64,000 nucleotides of DNA, taken from the NCBI RefSeq assembly GCF_016920785.2, contig NW_024609835.1:177751109-177815108 (forward strand), read 5' to 3'. The DNA is from Ixodes scapularis. Taxonomy: Eukaryota > Arthropoda > Arachnida > Ixodida > Ixodidae. A program made the position numbers and the translations under genes. Below, piece by piece: positions 1 to 9,829 of the stretch; position 1 is the first letter of the stretch; every line of letters begins with the position of its first letter. The notes beneath the pieces are model-generated. The model searched no databases. It saw only the letters and a list, made by a program, of their open reading frames with translations, and had not been told where the DNA came from.

Positions 1-604
1 TGACGATAACAAATTGTAAGCAAATAAAGGGTACGAAGGAGCAGATTCGTCCGTAGCTGCAATCCATGGTCGTTAGCAGACACGAGAACAAACGCCGTTT
101 GTTTCTACACAATAAGACAACTACCCTCACGTCGCATGAACCGTACGTCATGTCTAAACAGCAATTAAGGGAAGCTAGCAAGGTTTTATTGTTACAAACA
201 ACTCGACGTTTCAACAATTATACATTGAACCCCCCCCCCCCCCCATTTCCGGCTTTTCTTTTACTTCCTCTCATTGTTACGCAGGTCATCATTTTTTCTC
301 AGTTGTGTTTATACATAAAATATCGGTCTCTCTCTCTCTCCTTATATGCTTACAGGGGTTTCCACCGCAAGTTTCGTCTGAGTTCTAGCCAGCAATGAAG
401 TAAAAACGTAATTCATTTTAATAACCTGCATCTACCGAAAACATATTCACTGCGTGGCTAAGCAAAGCCAAATACAATATAGATCTTTATCACGATCTTC
501 TCATGTACATAGGTTAGTGTTGCACAACTGATTTTAGTGCCCGAGTTGATGCCTAACATGAGTGCATTTGCCGATGCTGATATCTTCAAGTCCTTGCGAA
601 TCAT
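1..604. other. No gene recognised; low-complexity tracts
   Basis: I see no coding signal here. A poly-C run lies at about 231-244 and a CT-rich tract at about 328-342. The open frame at 66-398 runs through the poly-C run and resembles nothing I know. Confidence 0.5.
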
Positions 605-618
605 GGGAGGCACTCACT

Positions 619-866
619 TGATCGAATGACGTTTTAGCGAACGCCCACGTTTCATCGAACGACACTTTAGCGAATAGTCGGACGCCGCGAAGCGGCGTTT
701 TCGGGTGGGCCAAGTGAGTTCATATTTTTGTAATGAGTTGCCGCAGACTGTCGCCGCGAAGCGGCGTAAAGCGCAGAGCGACGGATGGGATAACGCGCGC
801 CCCAGTTATTCGCTAAAACGACCATTCGCTCAAATGTCGCCATTCGCTAAAATGTCATTCGCTCTT
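619..866. mobile_element. Small foldback/MITE-like element
   Basis: The ends are inverted copies of each other: GATCGAATGACGTTTTAGCGAA at 620-641 matches the reverse complement of 843-864 with few differences. Inside, the motif TTCGCTAAAA and variants recur near the right end. The 15-base palindrome CGCCGCGAAGCGGCG occurs twice, near 682 and 751. There is no transposase. A target-site duplication was not established, so 'foldback element' is an inference from structure alone. Confidence 0.5.
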
Positions 867-1071
867 GTGATATGGACCCGCGAATCATATAGTTAAACAA
901 AATATTCTGAAGGAAGCGGTCTCATGCATTCTGGCAGCTTCGGAACGGCAGGGCATAGGCGCGGATATCGGTAGTCCCAGTGGGTGGTTTAACGGGCCCA
1001 TGTTTCTAGCAACACCTTACTATTAATAAAGAAGCAGCAAAACATGACACGTAAGGTGTCTGCCTTGTGTT

Positions 1072-1637
1072 TTAGAGCGCAGCTCTTAGGGGCCCGTTCC
1101 CGGCTTGAGCGGCGTCGCCGTCGGCGTTGGCGTCGCCGTCGGCGTAACCAAGGTCATCCCAAGGTCACTTGACCCCCAAGGTCACGTGACACCCAAGGTC
1201 ACATGACTTCCCAAGGTCACGTGACACCCAAAGTCACGTGGCTCCCCAAGTCACGTGACCCCCGATGACGTCATCAGTGACGTCACTGATGACGTCACCG
1301 GCATCCGTATCGTCATCGTCATCATCACTGATGACGTCACCGGCATCCGCATCGTCATCGTCATCATCACTGATGACCTCACCGGCATCCGCATCGTCAT
1401 TGTCATCATCACTGATGACGTCATCAGTGACGTCACTGATGACGTCATCGGTATCCGCAACGTCATCGTTACTGATGACGTCATCGGCATCGGCATCGTC
1501 ACGTGACCCCCCTAGGTCACGAGACCCCCACCCAAGGTCACTTGACCCCACCCCCCAGTACCCTTCCCTCCTCCTCCTCAAGAGCTGCGCTCTAATTCGG
1601 CGTTACAGGGAGTTGTAAACGGCTTTCACTTTTTTTT
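1072..1637 (-). mobile_element. Modular dyad-array repeat, copy 1 (E-box and CRE-like core)
   Basis: The ends are TTAGAGCGCAGCTCTT (1072-1087) and its reverse complement (1580-1595). Each end is itself a hairpin, AGAGC-GCA-GCTCT. Next to the left end is a GGCGTCGCCGTCGGCG-type GC-rich stretch. Beyond the right end is a conserved flank, GGCGTTACAGGGAGTTGTAAAC, followed by a T-run. The core at about 1148-1260 repeats GGTCACGTGACC-like units. The core at about 1263-1500 repeats TGATGACGTCATCAGTGACGTCAC-like units, with eight exact TGACGTCA octamers. Open frames on both strands here (for example 1234-1618) are repeat artefacts. It is in inverted orientation to copies 2 and 3. No transposase is present. 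Confidence 0.7.
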
Positions 1638-2146
1638 AGCTTAATTTGCAGAAGTCCAGCATAGCAGCTTGTATTAAATTAAATGACAAGCATTCGGACA
1701 ACTTCAGCTCGTCGCAAAAAAAGGAAGACACCTAATCTATTGTCTGCTTTCTTTTTCTGTTTACTTACTTTCCCCGCTTTTTTTCTCGCTTTTTTTCTCA
1801 TATTTTTTCTCGGGAGCACCAATGGCAGCGTTTACGATTTTCCCCGTACTGCTACCGTCTTTACGTCCCTGTTGTGAATAAAGCGGGATACATTGGGAAT
1901 GGTGTTTACGGTCTGGGTGTATCGAAGTCTCTACCGAATATTCAACCAATTATGTGCCGCTCACTTGTCTACGAAATGAAACTCTCGTTACCAAAGTGTT
2001 GTTCTATCTTAAATAAGCAAGGAAGTGCAGAAAACACCGCTCATCTACAATCGTAATAAAGAGAACAAGAGACCCAATTGGAACATTGGTTGATATTCGA
2101 TGTTTCAATAAAAAAAATAAAAAAAAGGAAGACGTTCGCAATCCTT
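1638..2146. other. Spacer between modular repeats; no gene recognised
   Basis: AT-rich spacer with T-rich and A-rich runs and two short open frames (1683-1877 and 1874-2056) without recognisable domains. Nothing else was identified. Confidence 0.4.
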
Positions 2147-3093
2147 TGTAACGCCGAATTAGAGCGCAGCTCTTGAGGAGGAGGAGGGGAAGGTGCGGAG
2201 GGGACTGTACGCCCCTCCTCCTCGTCCTTACCCTTTCCTCCTCTCCTGCTGCCCCCTCCCTTTTAGCGGGAAATTTTCTCTAAATCCCCCGCTAAATTTA
2301 ATAGCAAATTTTTTCTGCTATATTTAGCGGGGAAATTTTCTCGCTAAACGTAGCGGGAAAGTTTCCCCACTAAATTGACCGGGTATTTTTCCCACTAAAT
2401 TTAGCGGGTCTTTTTTAATTAAATTTAGCGGACAAATTTGTCTCGTCAAATCAAGCGGGGAAATTTTTGCGATAAATCTAGCGGGAAAGATTTTAGCTAA
2501 ATTTAGTGAGCAATTCTGCCCGCTCAATTTAGCGGGGAAATTTTCCCGCTATATTTAGAGGGAAAGTTTTTCCGCTAGCGCGCAATTTTTCCCGCGAAAT
2601 TTAGCGGGGAAATTTTTCCACTAAATTTAGCGGGGATATTTTCCGCCCCATGCAGCGAGGAACTTTTCCCGCTAAATTAAGCGGGAAAATTATTCCGCTA
2701 AGTTGAGCAGGAAACTTTTCCCGCTATATCTAGAGGGGAATTTTACTCACTAAATTTAGCGGGCAATTCTTTCGTTAAATTTAGCGGGGAATAATTTCCG
2801 CTAAGTTTAGTGGGGAATTTTTTCTGCTAAATTTAGCGGGGAATTTTTTCCTGCTGAATTTCGAGGGGAAAATGTTTCCGCTAAATTTAACGGGAATATT
2901 TTTCCGTTAAACTTAGCGGGAAAATTTACCCATAATGCAGCGTGCGGTGACGCCCCGAGTGACGTCACACGTGACGTCACGTGTGACATCATTATGCCAA
3001 ACGTCCCATAATGCAACCAGCAGTTACACCGACGCCGACGACGACGTTGACGCCGCGCAAGCTGGAAACGGGCGCCTTAGAGCTGTGCTCTAA
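2147..3093 (+). mobile_element. Modular dyad-array repeat, copy 2 (TTTCCCGC/TTTAGCGGG core)
   Basis: It has the same terminal hairpin as copies 1 and 3 (TTAGAGCGCAGCTCTT at 2159-2174, and the diverged TAGAGCTGTGCTCTAA at 3078-3093). It also has the same GAGGAGGAGG stretch after the left end and the same GACGCCGACG-type stretch and AAACGGGCGCC before the right end. The core is completely different. From about 2262 to 2935 it is an array of irregular units alternating AAATTTAGCGGG with AAATTTTCCCGC, so most units are palindromic. Two CRE-like octamers (about 2960-2985) remain next to the right flank. The short open frames inside are artefacts. Confidence 0.7.
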
Positions 3094-3393
3094 AAATGGA
3101 CGCGTTCATCTATAGCTTTACGCGTTGATCATACTGCCTATTTGTGTGTGCAGACGGGTGTGTCGGATGCGGTAACTCCTGATTGACCAAAGTGCACACG
3201 TTAGAGCATGGGTTCAACTGCGGCATCTCAATACTGGAAAGTTACCTTAAAGGACTAAGGGGTGTTTCCACGTCGGATCGTCTAATGACTGTCCGGGTCA
3301 TATGAATATATGTATATGTATTAATGTATATTCAATATATTAATATGTGTATATAATAAATATATGTGCAAGCCATGTTCCTGGGAGGAAAAT
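3094..3393. other. Boundary region of element I; no LTR recognised
   Basis: Contains AT-rich sequence with ATATGTATAT tracts at about 3300-3365. The 3' LTR of the minus-strand element I would be expected here, but I could not match it to anything at the other end. Confidence 0.35.
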
Positions 3394-3449
3394 TCAGCTA
3401 TATGTGAAAGCCGTAGGAAAATGTTCCCGAGATGTATAAAATTGAGACG

Positions 3450-4330
3450 CCCGAGGTGTGGGCATTGCCGAGATTACACTGGTTAAAGTTGCGATGAGCT
3501 TTGTCGTAGCGTATGTTTGAATGCTGCTGTCACTGTGCTGTGCGAGAGCGGGCCAGCCGGTGACGTTCTTGAGTGTGGGCCACAGTGTCCGCCAAAATTT
3601 CGTCTGAATAATAGGGCTGTTCCGAGTAAACGATGAAATCCAGGGTACAAGATGCTTCGTGCTCATAGAGAAGGTGGAAAGGAGAAAATGCCGTAGTACT
3701 CTAACGTGCGCTGTTGTATGTGAATGGTATGAAGGGTAGTATGCTATACCATTTGGTGTGAGTTTCTGATACGTATATTGATATCATATTGGCTAATGTG
3801 TGGTGAAATCGCTCGGTCAGTCCATTTGTCTGAGGGTGATACGCAGTCGTGCTACGATCTGTCATGTTGCAGGCACTAAGTAACGCCTTCACGGTGGTAG
3901 ACAAAAAGAACCGTCCGCGATCACTAATGAGAGTACGTGAAGCTCCGGGCAGAGAACCACCAGGTTAAGCAGGAACGCAGAAATTTTGGGAGCTGTGGCG
4001 TTGGGAAGGGCCGCTGTTTCGACGTAATGTATTAGATGCTCGGGAGAGGTCTGAACAGGTCAACTCCCAGAACGTCGAATGGTAAATGATGTGGAGCTGT
4101 GGGTTGGAGAAGTTTTGGGGCATTAGACGTGAGACGCTTTCGACGCTGGCACCTGCGGCAACTTCTGAAGTACTTGAATATAGTCTTATACATTCCAGGC
4201 CAAAAGAATCCGAGATGTGCGCAGTGGGGTCATCGTGTAGATGTAATATTTCTTGTCGGAGGTCTTGAGGGATGACAAGAAGCCAACGCTTACCTTGTGC
4301 ATCATAATTTAGACGAAACAACATCCCGTC
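3450..4330 (-). pseudogene. Element I integrase remnant
   Basis: This is the DDE integrase portion of a gypsy Pol, which would join cDNA to chromosomal DNA. Visible pieces on the minus strand are the N-terminal region with LRQEILHLHDD (4324-3965 frame), where the HHCC finger is partly scrambled, then TAYHPQTNGLTERFHHTLANM in the core (about 3840-3780), then the STTAFSPFHLLYEHEASCTLD-like post-core region (about 3700-3640). Frames change several times and stops interrupt it. RNase H lies just upstream. Confidence 0.75.
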
Positions 4331-4639
4331 TGTAATAGAACATTGTTTTTTTTTTTGTTAATGAAACGTCGATTTTCGGATGGATTGGTGCCATTCAAGT
4401 GGGCGATTATCTTATTTATCCAGAGATCTGCACGCTGGTCAAAGGAGAAATCTCACGGGAAATAGGAGCGACTGAAGCTGTGGTGTTTTTGTTAGGTGCA
4501 ACTGTAGTAGTGTTAAGGGAAGGAAGGGGACATCGAGTGAGGGCATCAGCGTCTTGATGGTTTCGACTACTGTTGTAGACGATATGAAAATCACTCCTGA
4601 AGTTTTAGCGGCCATCGTCCGAGGCGTCCGGTTAGGTCC

Positions 4640-5079
4640 TTAAGGGATGTAAGCTACCACAAAGAGTGGTGGTCGGTGACCACTTCGAAGTGTCTTCCAT
4701 AGCGGTATTGTCGGAATTTGTCAAAAGCCCAGGCTACCGCAAGAGCTTCGCTCTTCGTGGTCGAATAGTTCCGCTCAGGTTTGATCAAGACCGGCTTGCA
4801 TAAGAGATAACTTGTTCGTCCGGGCAATTTTCTGATCCTTGAAATAGGACAGCACCAAGGCCAAAGCCGCTTGCAACAGTATGAATAATTGTAGTAGCAG
4901 AAGGGTAAAATGGGCGTAAAAGTGGCGGAGTTGTCAGAATTGACGGCAAAAGGGTAAATGCATGCTGACTTTGACTGGATGATTGAAACTTTTCTTTTTT
5001 GTAGTAATTCATGGAAGGGACTGGCGATTAGGGCGAAGTCTTGAACGACGGAAGTATAAGTACAAAGGCCATTAATACC
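4640..5079 (-). pseudogene. Element I RNase H remnant
   Basis: The minus strand shows SGFGLGAVLFQ and QVISYASRSL, then ERNYSTTKSEALAVAWA, FRQYRYGRHFEVVTDHHSL and LGRWPLKLQE. These are the usual RNase H blocks of a gypsy Pol, which degrade the RNA template. The RT-RNase H connection (GLCTYYRRF-like) abuts the TTAA MITE. The catalytic TDAS at the domain start is degraded to HTVAS. Stops appear after the QE block. Confidence 0.7.
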
Positions 5080-5083
5080 TTAA

Positions 5084-6860
5084 AGGGACCATAAAATGAC
5101 CTTTTACTTTTTCCAGATAACTTATACATTAAACCGTCAATGTTCACTGAATGCCGAACAGGCATCCGTTTTCGTCTCGGTTTATTAACTGCTGCACAAA
5201 AAATTAATGAAATATCGACTTTTTCTTTCTCTCCAACTGACCGCAAAACAAGCCGTGACGTACGCTGTTTCCGGAACCGGAAGTTCTCTCGGCAGTAGGA
5301 ATGGGAGCGTTAGCGGCGACGAGTTGGGGTGCGCCGGTAGGTTTTACTGCGCTGATGTCACCGACGTATTTTCTGAATCGGCGCCTCTGATCGCCGCATC
5401 GCAGCTGAGCGAAATTCAACGAGATATGTTGCGCTACAGCGACAGCATGGGACTAGTCCCATACGCCGGTATGCCTGTTGGGAAGTGCAGCGAGTCTTCC
5501 GGTGAAGACTCCAGAAGTCAACCCAACTGTCATTGTTGGTAAAAGGCGGCCCGTGTCAGTCGTTTGCAAAGCTACGTAGATGGAAACAAATTGCCGCGGC
5601 GTTTTTCGCGGCCTCGGAGATGCAGGAGCGAGCCGACGTTAAAAAAAGATACGTTTGAACTACGAGTGTCAGCAGGAGCCACGTAATTACCTGTTCACAC
5701 CCGGAGCGGACGCGCGCGTTTGATGGAAGTGCTGTATTCGCGCTGTTGGTAAGCGCTTCGGGACCGATCTTTTACGATTGCAACTCGATACTGACGCGAC
5801 ACTCGGCAAAGAAAGGTTGGACCGGCATTGCACGTATACCTCCCACGAACTGTTATAGCTCGACAGTGACGTGCAGTCTGTCAGAATAAAAATGGCATAC
5901 CAATAACAAAGTGTACATACCGTGTTACGAAGGTAATCCATACGGCGTTTATTTCTGCTCTATATCACACAAAACAAAAAAGATAGAATCGACGAGAGTC
6001 CCTTTTCGACGAGTGTTCGTCAACACTGCCTCGGAAAACAAGGGGAAGAGATTGACCTCACCTCTTAATCTAAAATTGAAGTCAGCGATCAAACTATAAT
6101 GCGGGAAAGGTCCACAAGGGTAGCGCGGGCATATTCCATTCAGCACGCCAGCCGGTCGTAGGCAGACGGTCTTGCGACGAAGCAACGCTGCGTCGAGTCG
6201 GAGTGTCTGCTAGGCCTATATTCTGAGCAGCTCGCTTCGTCGGAGTCGATAGATTCGTGGCCAGCGTTCTTGTTCGTCGTGGTCTGTTTTAAGTACTTTT
6301 TTCTTGCTGCTTGAAGTCGGCACGCGCGAGAAGAACACGTAGAAAAATAAACGTTCAGTCAGTCAGAGTTTTGAGAGGAAGGAAATCAAAAGAAAAAAAC
6401 GTTCGACGGCCGTCGCGTCCCAAGTAACTGAACGGCCCTGCGCACGCGCAGTAGTTGCTTCGTTTACCACACGATAGATGGCGCTTGGCTCTCATCATTA
6501 TCAAATTTGGCAATTTTCGCCACACATCTCTAATTATGCTACAAAATGTGGATCTGAATATTATTTAACAAAACTTTTAGGAAACATTTGCCGGCTATTT
6601 ATTGTTTACGATCGCGGTGCTGGTGAGGTAGGCTCTAACCCAATAGGCGACGTGGATTCGGCTGACGTGCCCCGTTTCCGCGGATGCATCGTAGTGAAAA
6701 GGCGAAGGGAAGAAGGCGCAAAAGAGTCCAGTTTTCTTTTAAAAGTTCTATAGCAAATAATTTTTTTTGGCTCCCTATTTTTGTGTTTTTGTGTTTCTTT
6801 TCACACCTTTTACGACGTGCGGTGGATGAAATTCGATTTTAAAATCATTTCATGGTCCCT
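5084..6860. mobile_element. TTAA-flanked MITE, copy 1 (piggyBac-type duplication)
   Basis: TTAA (5080-5083) precedes AGGGACCATAAAATGACC, and the reverse complement AGGGACCATGAAATGATT precedes TTAA at 6861-6864. A 4-bp TTAA duplication is characteristic of the piggyBac superfamily. The element sits inside element I between RT and RNase H. Collapsing the two TTAA copies keeps the reading register across the join. Internal sequence near 6655-6700 (GGCTGACGTGCCCCG and GCGGATGCATCG) is shared with copy 2. No transposase was recognised in its 1777 bp; the open frame at 5207-5542 has no known domain. Confidence 0.75.
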
Positions 6861-6864
6861 TTAA

Positions 6865-7270
6865 AGTTGTTTTATGTTTTGAGGTTTGAAAAATTCGGAC
6901 ACAGCTCGAATTGTGTAAGGATCGGGGCTGATGCCTATTGCATTTACAATTTGACAGAGAATCTTTACCTCCTTAAGAGCAAATCGACATTTGTTTGGTG
7001 CTGAGCTTGAGACCGGCATTTTGGGGACGCGAAATAACTTTTGAAAGTCGGGTGAGGTGATTGACAAAGCTTTTTGAGAGAATTATAATGTCGTTCAAGT
7101 AACATAAACAAGTTTTCTACTTGAGACCTCTTAGGACAGAGTCAATCATGCCATCCAAAGTAGCCGGTGCGTTAGAAAGCCCGAATGGTATTAGGTTAAA
7201 TTTATATAAACCATCCGGTGTTGTAAAAATTGTTTTTGGTTTGTCCTGTTCGGCCACCGGTATCTGCCAA
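6865..7270 (-). pseudogene. Element I reverse transcriptase, C-terminal part
   Basis: The minus strand carries YWQIPVAEQDK, then FTTPDGLYKFNLIPFGLSNA and PATLDGMIDSVL. These match RT palm blocks of Ty3/gypsy Pol. Further on are ISPDPYTIRAVSEFFKPQNI-like thumb and connection sequences (7067-6865). The YxDD region between these blocks is not readable in one frame. The domain is split from its N-terminal part by the MITE stack at 7271-7695. Confidence 0.8.
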
Positions 7271-7278
7271 TAGACAAT

Positions 7279-7543
7279 AGAGAGTTTTAGTAGATCGTTC
7301 CGATACCTCCGATAGCCCCGATAACGATACTATGCAAGCGCAAGGGAGGCGATGGCATAGTAGAGAGTTTTAGTAGTTCGTTCCAATACCTCCGATAGCC
7401 CCGATAACGATACTATGCATGCGCAATGGAGGCTGTGGCGGAGTATCGGGTATCGTTATCGGAGTCATTGGAACGATCTACTAAAACTCTCTAGTATCGG
7501 GTATCGTTATCGGAGCCATGGGAACGATCTACTAAAACTCTCT
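7279..7543. mobile_element. Nested MITE with AGAGAGTTTTAGTAG ends (outer copy)
   Basis: The inverted termini AGAGAGTTTTAGTAGATCGTTCC and GGAACGATCTACTAAAACTCTCT are perfect over 23 bases. The flanks are AAT at 7276-7278 and AAT at 7544-7546, a 3-bp target-site duplication, which is a PIF/Harbinger-like length. It is itself interrupted by another copy of the same element at 7362-7492. Confidence 0.8.
7362..7492. mobile_element. Nested MITE with AGAGAGTTTTAGTAG ends (inner copy)
   Basis: A 131-bp copy of the same family with near-identical inverted ends, flanked by AGT at 7359-7361 and 7493-7495. It therefore inserted into an older copy of itself with a second 3-bp target duplication. No coding capacity. 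Confidence 0.8.
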
Positions 7544-7695
7544 AATTGCAAGAAAGGCAACTAGCCTCCCCCATGTCTCTGCTCGTGCGGGAAAACCTGT
7601 GCAATTTCAAGTTTGCCAGAACTATATTCAGGCGCACGCTGCACGTGCCTGCAGGCATAGGGCACCACTGGGAGTGTCATGCTTGCAATTGTCTA

Positions 7696-8385
7696 TAACC
7701 AGATAGCAGATTCAAAGAGGAACAGAAAGAGGTACCGGCTAATATATCCGAAGCGTCATCTATGGGGGGGCATCGAATAGGCGTTTTTTTTTTTCGTAAT
7801 TTCGTTTAAAGGTCTATAATCTGCACAAAACCGCAAGCTTCCGTCTTTTTTCTTAACTAGGATGACGAATGACTACTAATCACTTGAAAATAGTCGAACA
7901 TCACCTTGAGACGGAATTTCTGCTACATAAGTTTCAATGATATATATATATATATATATATATATTTTATAAGGAGACTCTATGGCGAATAATAACTTCT
8001 GTGAAGAGAGTAAATACAATGTTAGGTTTGGGAGCATTGTCGAAGTGTCGTAGGACATATATCGAAAACATTGCGGAAACTGCACATCGTAGAGAAAAGC
8101 CGTTCCGGTTGGATTGGATCCAGAGAGGAGGACGTGGTGTTTAGGAGTAAACAGGCTAATGAGCTGCAGGGTCCGTACGCAAGTTGCGCAAGTGAAGCTG
8201 GTGCGTTAGAAGGTAGGTCCTGTAAATACACTTTCTCTGCTAATCCGAGTGACTGACCGTTAGGAGGAATTAAAAAGTGTAAGTTGATAGTATGAACAGC
8301 TAACCAACTGGCTCTATTTTCGATAGTGGCTGTGGCGTAGGGAAGAAGTAATTCCTTAAGCAGTGGAGGTAAAGTGACGGCCTCA
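7696..8385 (-). pseudogene. Element I reverse transcriptase, N-terminal part and linker
   Basis: The minus strand has VKKKDGSLRFCADYRPLNEI (about 7870-7800), the RT fingers motif, and LNLLSGYWQ at the join across the MITE. Asn stands where the first catalytic Asp (LDL) is expected. Upstream lies RNVFDICPTTLRQ (about 8085-8040), typical of the protease-RT linker. A TA microsatellite at about 7940-7966 and several stops break the frame. Confidence 0.75.
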
Positions 8386-9286
8386 AAAAAAAAAAAAAAA
8401 TGAAAGCCGTTTACAACTCCCTGTAACGCCTAATTAGAGCGCAGCTCTTGGAGAGGAGGAGGGAAGGGTACTGGGAAGGGGTGGGTCAAGCGACCTCGGG
8501 TCACGTTACCTTGGGGGTCACGTGACTTTGTGGGAGTCACGTGGGTGTCACGTGACGTAGGGGGTCACGCGACGATGTCGATGACGTCATCAGTGACGTC
8601 ACTGATGACGTCATCAGCGACGATGACGATGTGGATACCGATGACGTCACTGATGATGTCATCGCAGATGACGATGACGATGCGGATGCTGGTGATGTCA
8701 TCAGTGACGTCACTGATGACGTCATCACTGATTATGACGATGACGATGCCGATGCCGGTGACGTCACCAGTAACGTCACTGATGACGTCATCAGTGGTGA
8801 TGACGTGAACGGGGGGTCACGTGACCTCGGGGGGGGGGGTATCCCCAGGTCACGTGACCCCGGGGGGGGGTCACGTGACCTGGATAACTATCGTGACCCT
8901 CATGAGGGTAACCCTACTAACCCTTGTGAGGGCAACTCTCGTGACCCTTTGAGGGTAACTCTCGTGACCCTCATGAGGGTTTCTCTCGTGACCCTTGTGA
9001 GGGTAACTCTCGTGACCCTCGTGAGGGTAACTCTCATAACCCTTGTGACCCTCGTGAGGGTAACCCTTTTGAGGGTAACTAACCCTCGTAACCCTCGTGA
9101 GGGTTTCGAGGGTCAGTAACCCTCGTAGCCCTCGTGATCCTCGTGAAGGTAACTCGCATGAGAGTAACCCTCGTAACCCTCGTAACCCTCACTAGGGTTA
9201 CGAGGGTTAATCGCGGTTACGCCGACGGCGACGGCGACGCCGACGCCGCTCAAGCCGGGAACGGGCGCCTAAGAGCTGCGCTCTAA
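8386..9286 (+). mobile_element. Modular dyad-array repeat, copy 3 (CRE-like plus ACCCTCGTGAGGGT core)
   Basis: An A-run (8386-8400) is followed by GAAAGCCGTTTACAACTCCC, the same flank as copy 1 in reverse. Then comes TTAGAGCGCAGCTCTT (8434-8449), the GAGGAGGAGGG stretch, the core, the GACGGCGACGCCGACGCC stretch, and AAGAGCTGCGCTCTAA (9271-9286). Core part one (about 8490-8880) has GGTCACGTGACC units and eight exact TGACGTCA octamers. Core part two (about 8885-9210) repeats AACCCTCGTGAGGGTAACTCTCGTG-like units, also dyad-symmetric. It lies inside element I between protease and RT. Confidence 0.75.
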
Positions 9287-9289
9287 AAA

Positions 9290-9725
9290 TATCTCCAGCG
9301 ATATTTGTAGGCAGAAATACTTCAACGAGGTATGTTGCATTTGGGAGTAGTTCGACATCAGAAGTTATACATAACTTAGCTCTATGATTAGCGTTTATAC
9401 CCTAAAAAAATCGCTCGAAACGTCTAGTTCAGAAAGATCACGACCATTAATGCTTCGCTAGGCTGAAGGAAATCGGACCCGAGTATTACCTGAGCTATGC
9501 ACTTTGATAGAACGACAAACGGGATGTGGTAGAGGGCGTATGTAATAAAAGAGCGAGCAGTACACACCGAAGAAGGGTGTTCGATGTCGGTGTCCGCTCC
9601 ACGAAGAAGGCCTTGTGCTGGCATGCGCACTTTACGGAGTTGTTTGCTAACGTCTTCTTTAATAGCGCAGAGTGCTGCTCCTGTTTCAGTGGGTGTGAAA
9701 AATGGATGACCGTCAATGAGAACGT
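9290..9725 (-). pseudogene. Element I retropepsin remnant
   Basis: The minus strand reads HPFFTPTETGAALCAI, where a retroviral-type aspartic protease has LIDTGA (the Asp is replaced), and later QVILGSDFLQPSEALMVVI, matching the ILGxDFL block of retropepsins. Such a protease would mature the Gag-Pol polyprotein. The active site is lost. Confidence 0.6.
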
Positions 9726-9829
9726 TTATGTAGTTCAGTACATTGGGAGGATTGTTTGGATGATCGACTGCGGCAGTTTCACCTCCGGGAATTGCGCAAT
9801 TTAGTTTTCCGTTGGTAACCTAACTAAAA

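Larger units (their letters stand above)
7271..7695. mobile_element. Outer MITE with TAGACAATTGCAAG ends, inside element I RT
   Basis: The left end TAGACAAT (7271-7278) continues as TGCAAG after the nested MITE (7547-7552). The right end reads CTTGCAATTGTCTA (7682-7695), so the original terminal inverted repeat was TAGACAATTGCAAG. Deleting 7271-7695 joins CCAA to TAACC and gives an uninterrupted LSGYWQIPV reading frame. An unambiguous target duplication is not visible, though a TA is shared at the borders. No coding capacity. Confidence 0.75.

Noticed and set aside
1234..1618. Acidic Asp-rich and MTSSVTSLMTSS-like open frames
   Set aside because: Translation of TGACGTCA repeats in several frames on both strands; no gene evidence. 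The same applies to 8530-9119.
5207..5542. 111-codon frame inside TTAA MITE copy 1
   Set aside because: No known domain and not conserved in the other copies that I could see.
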